Source: an uncultured Clostridia bacterium
Lineage (GTDB): Bacteria > Bacillota > Clostridia > Oscillospirales > Acutalibacteraceae
Length of the DNA: 64,000 nucleotides
NCBI GenBank assembly: GCA_937907605.1
Contig: CALCYI010000057.1
Span: forward strand, 19,168-83,167
Direction: 5' to 3'
The notes under the pieces are model-generated. The model saw only the letters and a program-made list of their open reading frames with translations. It ran no database searches and was not told the origin of the DNA. The position numbers and the translations under genes were made by a program. Within the stretch, counting starts at the first letter, position 1; the number at the start of each line of letters is the position of its first letter. Positions 62,695 to 64,000 of this stretch are shown piece after piece.

Positions 62695-63918
62695 ATGGGT
62701 GTATATGAAGAATTAATTGAAAGAGGGCTTATAGCTCAGGTAACCAATGAAGAAGAGATAAGGACTATGGTTAACAGCGGTAAAGCAAAGTTCTATATCG
62801 GCTTTGACTGTACTGCTGACAGCCTTACCGCTGGACACTTTATGGCGCTTACTCTTATGAAGCGCCTTCAGGACGCGGGAAATCAGCCGATAGCCCTTAT
62901 CGGCGGCGGTACTACCATGATTGGCGACCCTTCGGGCAGAACGGATATGAGAAAGATGCTCACCCGTGAGGATATCGACCATAACGCTGAATGCTTCAAA
63001 AAGCAGATGGAGCGTTTCATTGAGTTCGGCGAGGGCAAGGCACAGATGGTGAACAATGCCGAGTGGCTGCTCAGCCTTAACTATGTTGAGCTTTTGAGAG
63101 AGGTCGGAGCCTGCTTTTCCGTAAACAATATGCTCCGTGCAGAATGTTATAAGCAGAGAATGGAAAAGGGACTATCCTTCTTAGAGTTTAACTATATGAT
63201 TATGCAGAGCTATGACTTCTACTATCTGTTTAAGCATTACGGCTGTAATATGCAGTTCGGCGGCGACGACCAGTGGAGCAATATGCTCGGCGGTACCGAG
63301 CTTATCAGAAAGAAGCTCGGTAAGGACGCCCACGCAATGACGATTACACTTCTTACCGACTCACAGGGCAGGAAGATGGGAAAGACCGCAGGCAACGCAG
63401 TATGGCTTGACCCGAAGAAAACCTCCCCTTACGATTTTTATCAGTACTGGCGCAATGTTGAGGACGACGACGTTCTTAAGTGTATCAGAATGTTAACCTT
63501 CTTACCTATGGAGGAAATCAGAAAGATGGATTCATGGGAGGGCGCTCAGCTTAATACCGCTAAGGAAATCCTCGCATTTGAGCTTACCAAGCTCGTTCAC
63601 GGCGAGGAGGAAGCGGAAAAAGCACAATCAGCGGCGAGAGCGCTTTTCAGCGGCGGCGCCGACGACAGTAATATGCCTACTACCGAGGTTGAGGCTTCTG
63701 ATTTTGACGAGGAAGGAAAGGTTACCGTGCTCGCGCTTATGGTTAAGAGCGGAATGATTAAGAGTAACGGCGAGGGCAGACGTCTTATTCAGCAGGGCGG
63801 CGTTTCCGTTGATGATGAAAAGGTAACAGACATCTGGAAATCGCTTACTAAGGACGAGCTCGCAAACGGAGTAATCATTAAAAAGGGTAAAAAGATATTC
63901 AGAAAGTTTACCGTATAA
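62695..63918 (+). CDS. tyrS: Tyrosyl-tRNA synthetase
   Basis: 407 residues; ATG 62695 with GGAGG 10 bases upstream. Class I signature YIGFDCTADSLTAGHFM (HIGH site as AGHF), GDDQWSNMLGG for tyrosine, and the KMSKS-like GRKMGKTAGN. A C-terminal S4 domain follows (EGRRLIQQGGVSVDDEKV). Two hairpins follow its stop. Confidence 0.97.
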   Translation: MGVYEELIERGLIAQVTNEEEIRTMVNSGKAKFYIGFDCTADSLTAGHFMALTLMKRLQDAGNQPIALIGGGTTMIGDPSGRTDMRKMLTREDIDHNAECFKKQMERFIEFGEGKAQMVNNAEWLLSLNYVELLREVGACFSVNNMLRAECYKQRMEKGLSFLEFNYMIMQSYDFYYLFKHYGCNMQFGGDDQWSNMLGGTELIRKKLGKDAHAMTITLLTDSQGRKMGKTAGNAVWLDPKKTSPYDFYQYWRNVEDDDVLKCIRMLTFLPMEEIRKMDSWEGAQLNTAKEILAFELTKLVHGEEEAEKAQSAARALFSGGADDSNMPTTEVEASDFDEEGKVTVLALMVKSGMIKSNGEGRRLIQQGGVSVDDEKVTDIWKSLTKDELANGVIIKKGKKIFRKFTV

Positions 63919-63922
63919 AATT

Positions 63923-63946
63923 AAGGCTCGGATTAATCCGAGCCTT
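63923..63946. other. Perfect 24-base palindrome after tyrS
   Basis: AAGGCTCGGATT and its exact reverse complement, with no loop gap and no T run. It could form a stable hairpin in RNA or serve as a dyad site. The real terminator is the next hairpin. Confidence 0.7.
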
Positions 63947-63959
63947 CAGTCTGTCGAAA

Positions 63960-63995
63960 TACCCCTTGAGACTAAGCGCTCAAGGGGTAATTTTT
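63960..63995 (+). terminator. tyrS terminator
   Basis: Stem TACCCCTTGAG/CTCAAGGGGTA (63960-63970 with 63979-63989), 8-base loop, then ATTTTT. Confidence 0.88.
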
Positions 63996-64000
63996 GGTAG

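Overview
The window looks like chromosomal DNA of a spore-forming, anaerobic, gut-type Clostridia member, most likely Oscillospirales/Ruminococcaceae-like. The evidence is a complete spoIIIAA-AH operon, spoIIID, a CotF-type coat gene, acetate kinase, a GH2 beta-galactosidase, exported BspA-type leucine-rich-repeat proteins, strong GGAGG ribosome-binding sites and TTGACA/TATAAT promoters. No tRNA, rRNA, CRISPR array, prophage or insertion sequence was seen. Assignment to a lineage rests on gene content only.

Layout. 1-12.7 kb is one tightly packed plus-strand run: murD (cut by the window start), two M42 aminopeptidases, a GNAT acetyltransferase, a YnbB-type PLP enzyme, a DUF2461 protein, and the AddB/AddA helicase-nuclease. 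12.7-20 kb is an accessory surface region: a secreted modular protein, a zinc-ribbon/one-TM exported protein, a 474-bp gene-free stretch (a complete small transcription unit with a TCTA microsatellite, then a MITE-like inverted repeat), an AT-rich secreted protein, and two small spore-coat-type genes on the minus strand, one with a stop at its second codon. 20-29.6 kb holds lacZ, comEC, holA, an RNase M5-like toprim gene, tmcAL facing ackA, and a PC4-like protein. 29.7-33.8 kb is alaS, a HIT protein, a phosphoribosyltransferase and a ThrH-like phosphatase. 33.9-38.6 kb has a MerR regulator fused to a membrane segment and an exported sensor-like domain, convergent with a large BspA-type surface protein that shares modules with the one at 12.8 kb. 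38.7-49.4 kb holds an epimerase with a C-terminal zinc ribbon, metK under a SAM-I riboswitch, the proC/AIM24/membrane-protein cluster, spoIIID, prs with a small membrane protein, and a GtrA-YfhO-type membrane protein. 49.5-62.6 kb is the classic Firmicutes block spoIIIAA-AH, nusB, xseA, xseB, ispA, dxs, tlyA, nadK, argR, recN, and the window closes with tyrS.

How they work together. Much of the window is housekeeping: wall precursor synthesis, peptide turnover, double-strand-break repair, translation (AlaRS, TyrRS), SAM, PRPP and isoprenoid supply, and the mother-cell feeding-tube apparatus of sporulation. The most unusual parts are the accessory islands: surface proteins built from the same modules in different orders, two neighbouring exported-protein promoters sharing a 12-base core, the microsatellite mini-gene, the membrane-anchored MerR protein with a 19-bp-spacer promoter, a terminator-like hairpin in the nusB leader, and the early nonsense codon in the coat gene. 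No single new defence-like or biosynthetic system is convincingly visible; the surface-protein/MerR set is the best candidate for undescribed biology.
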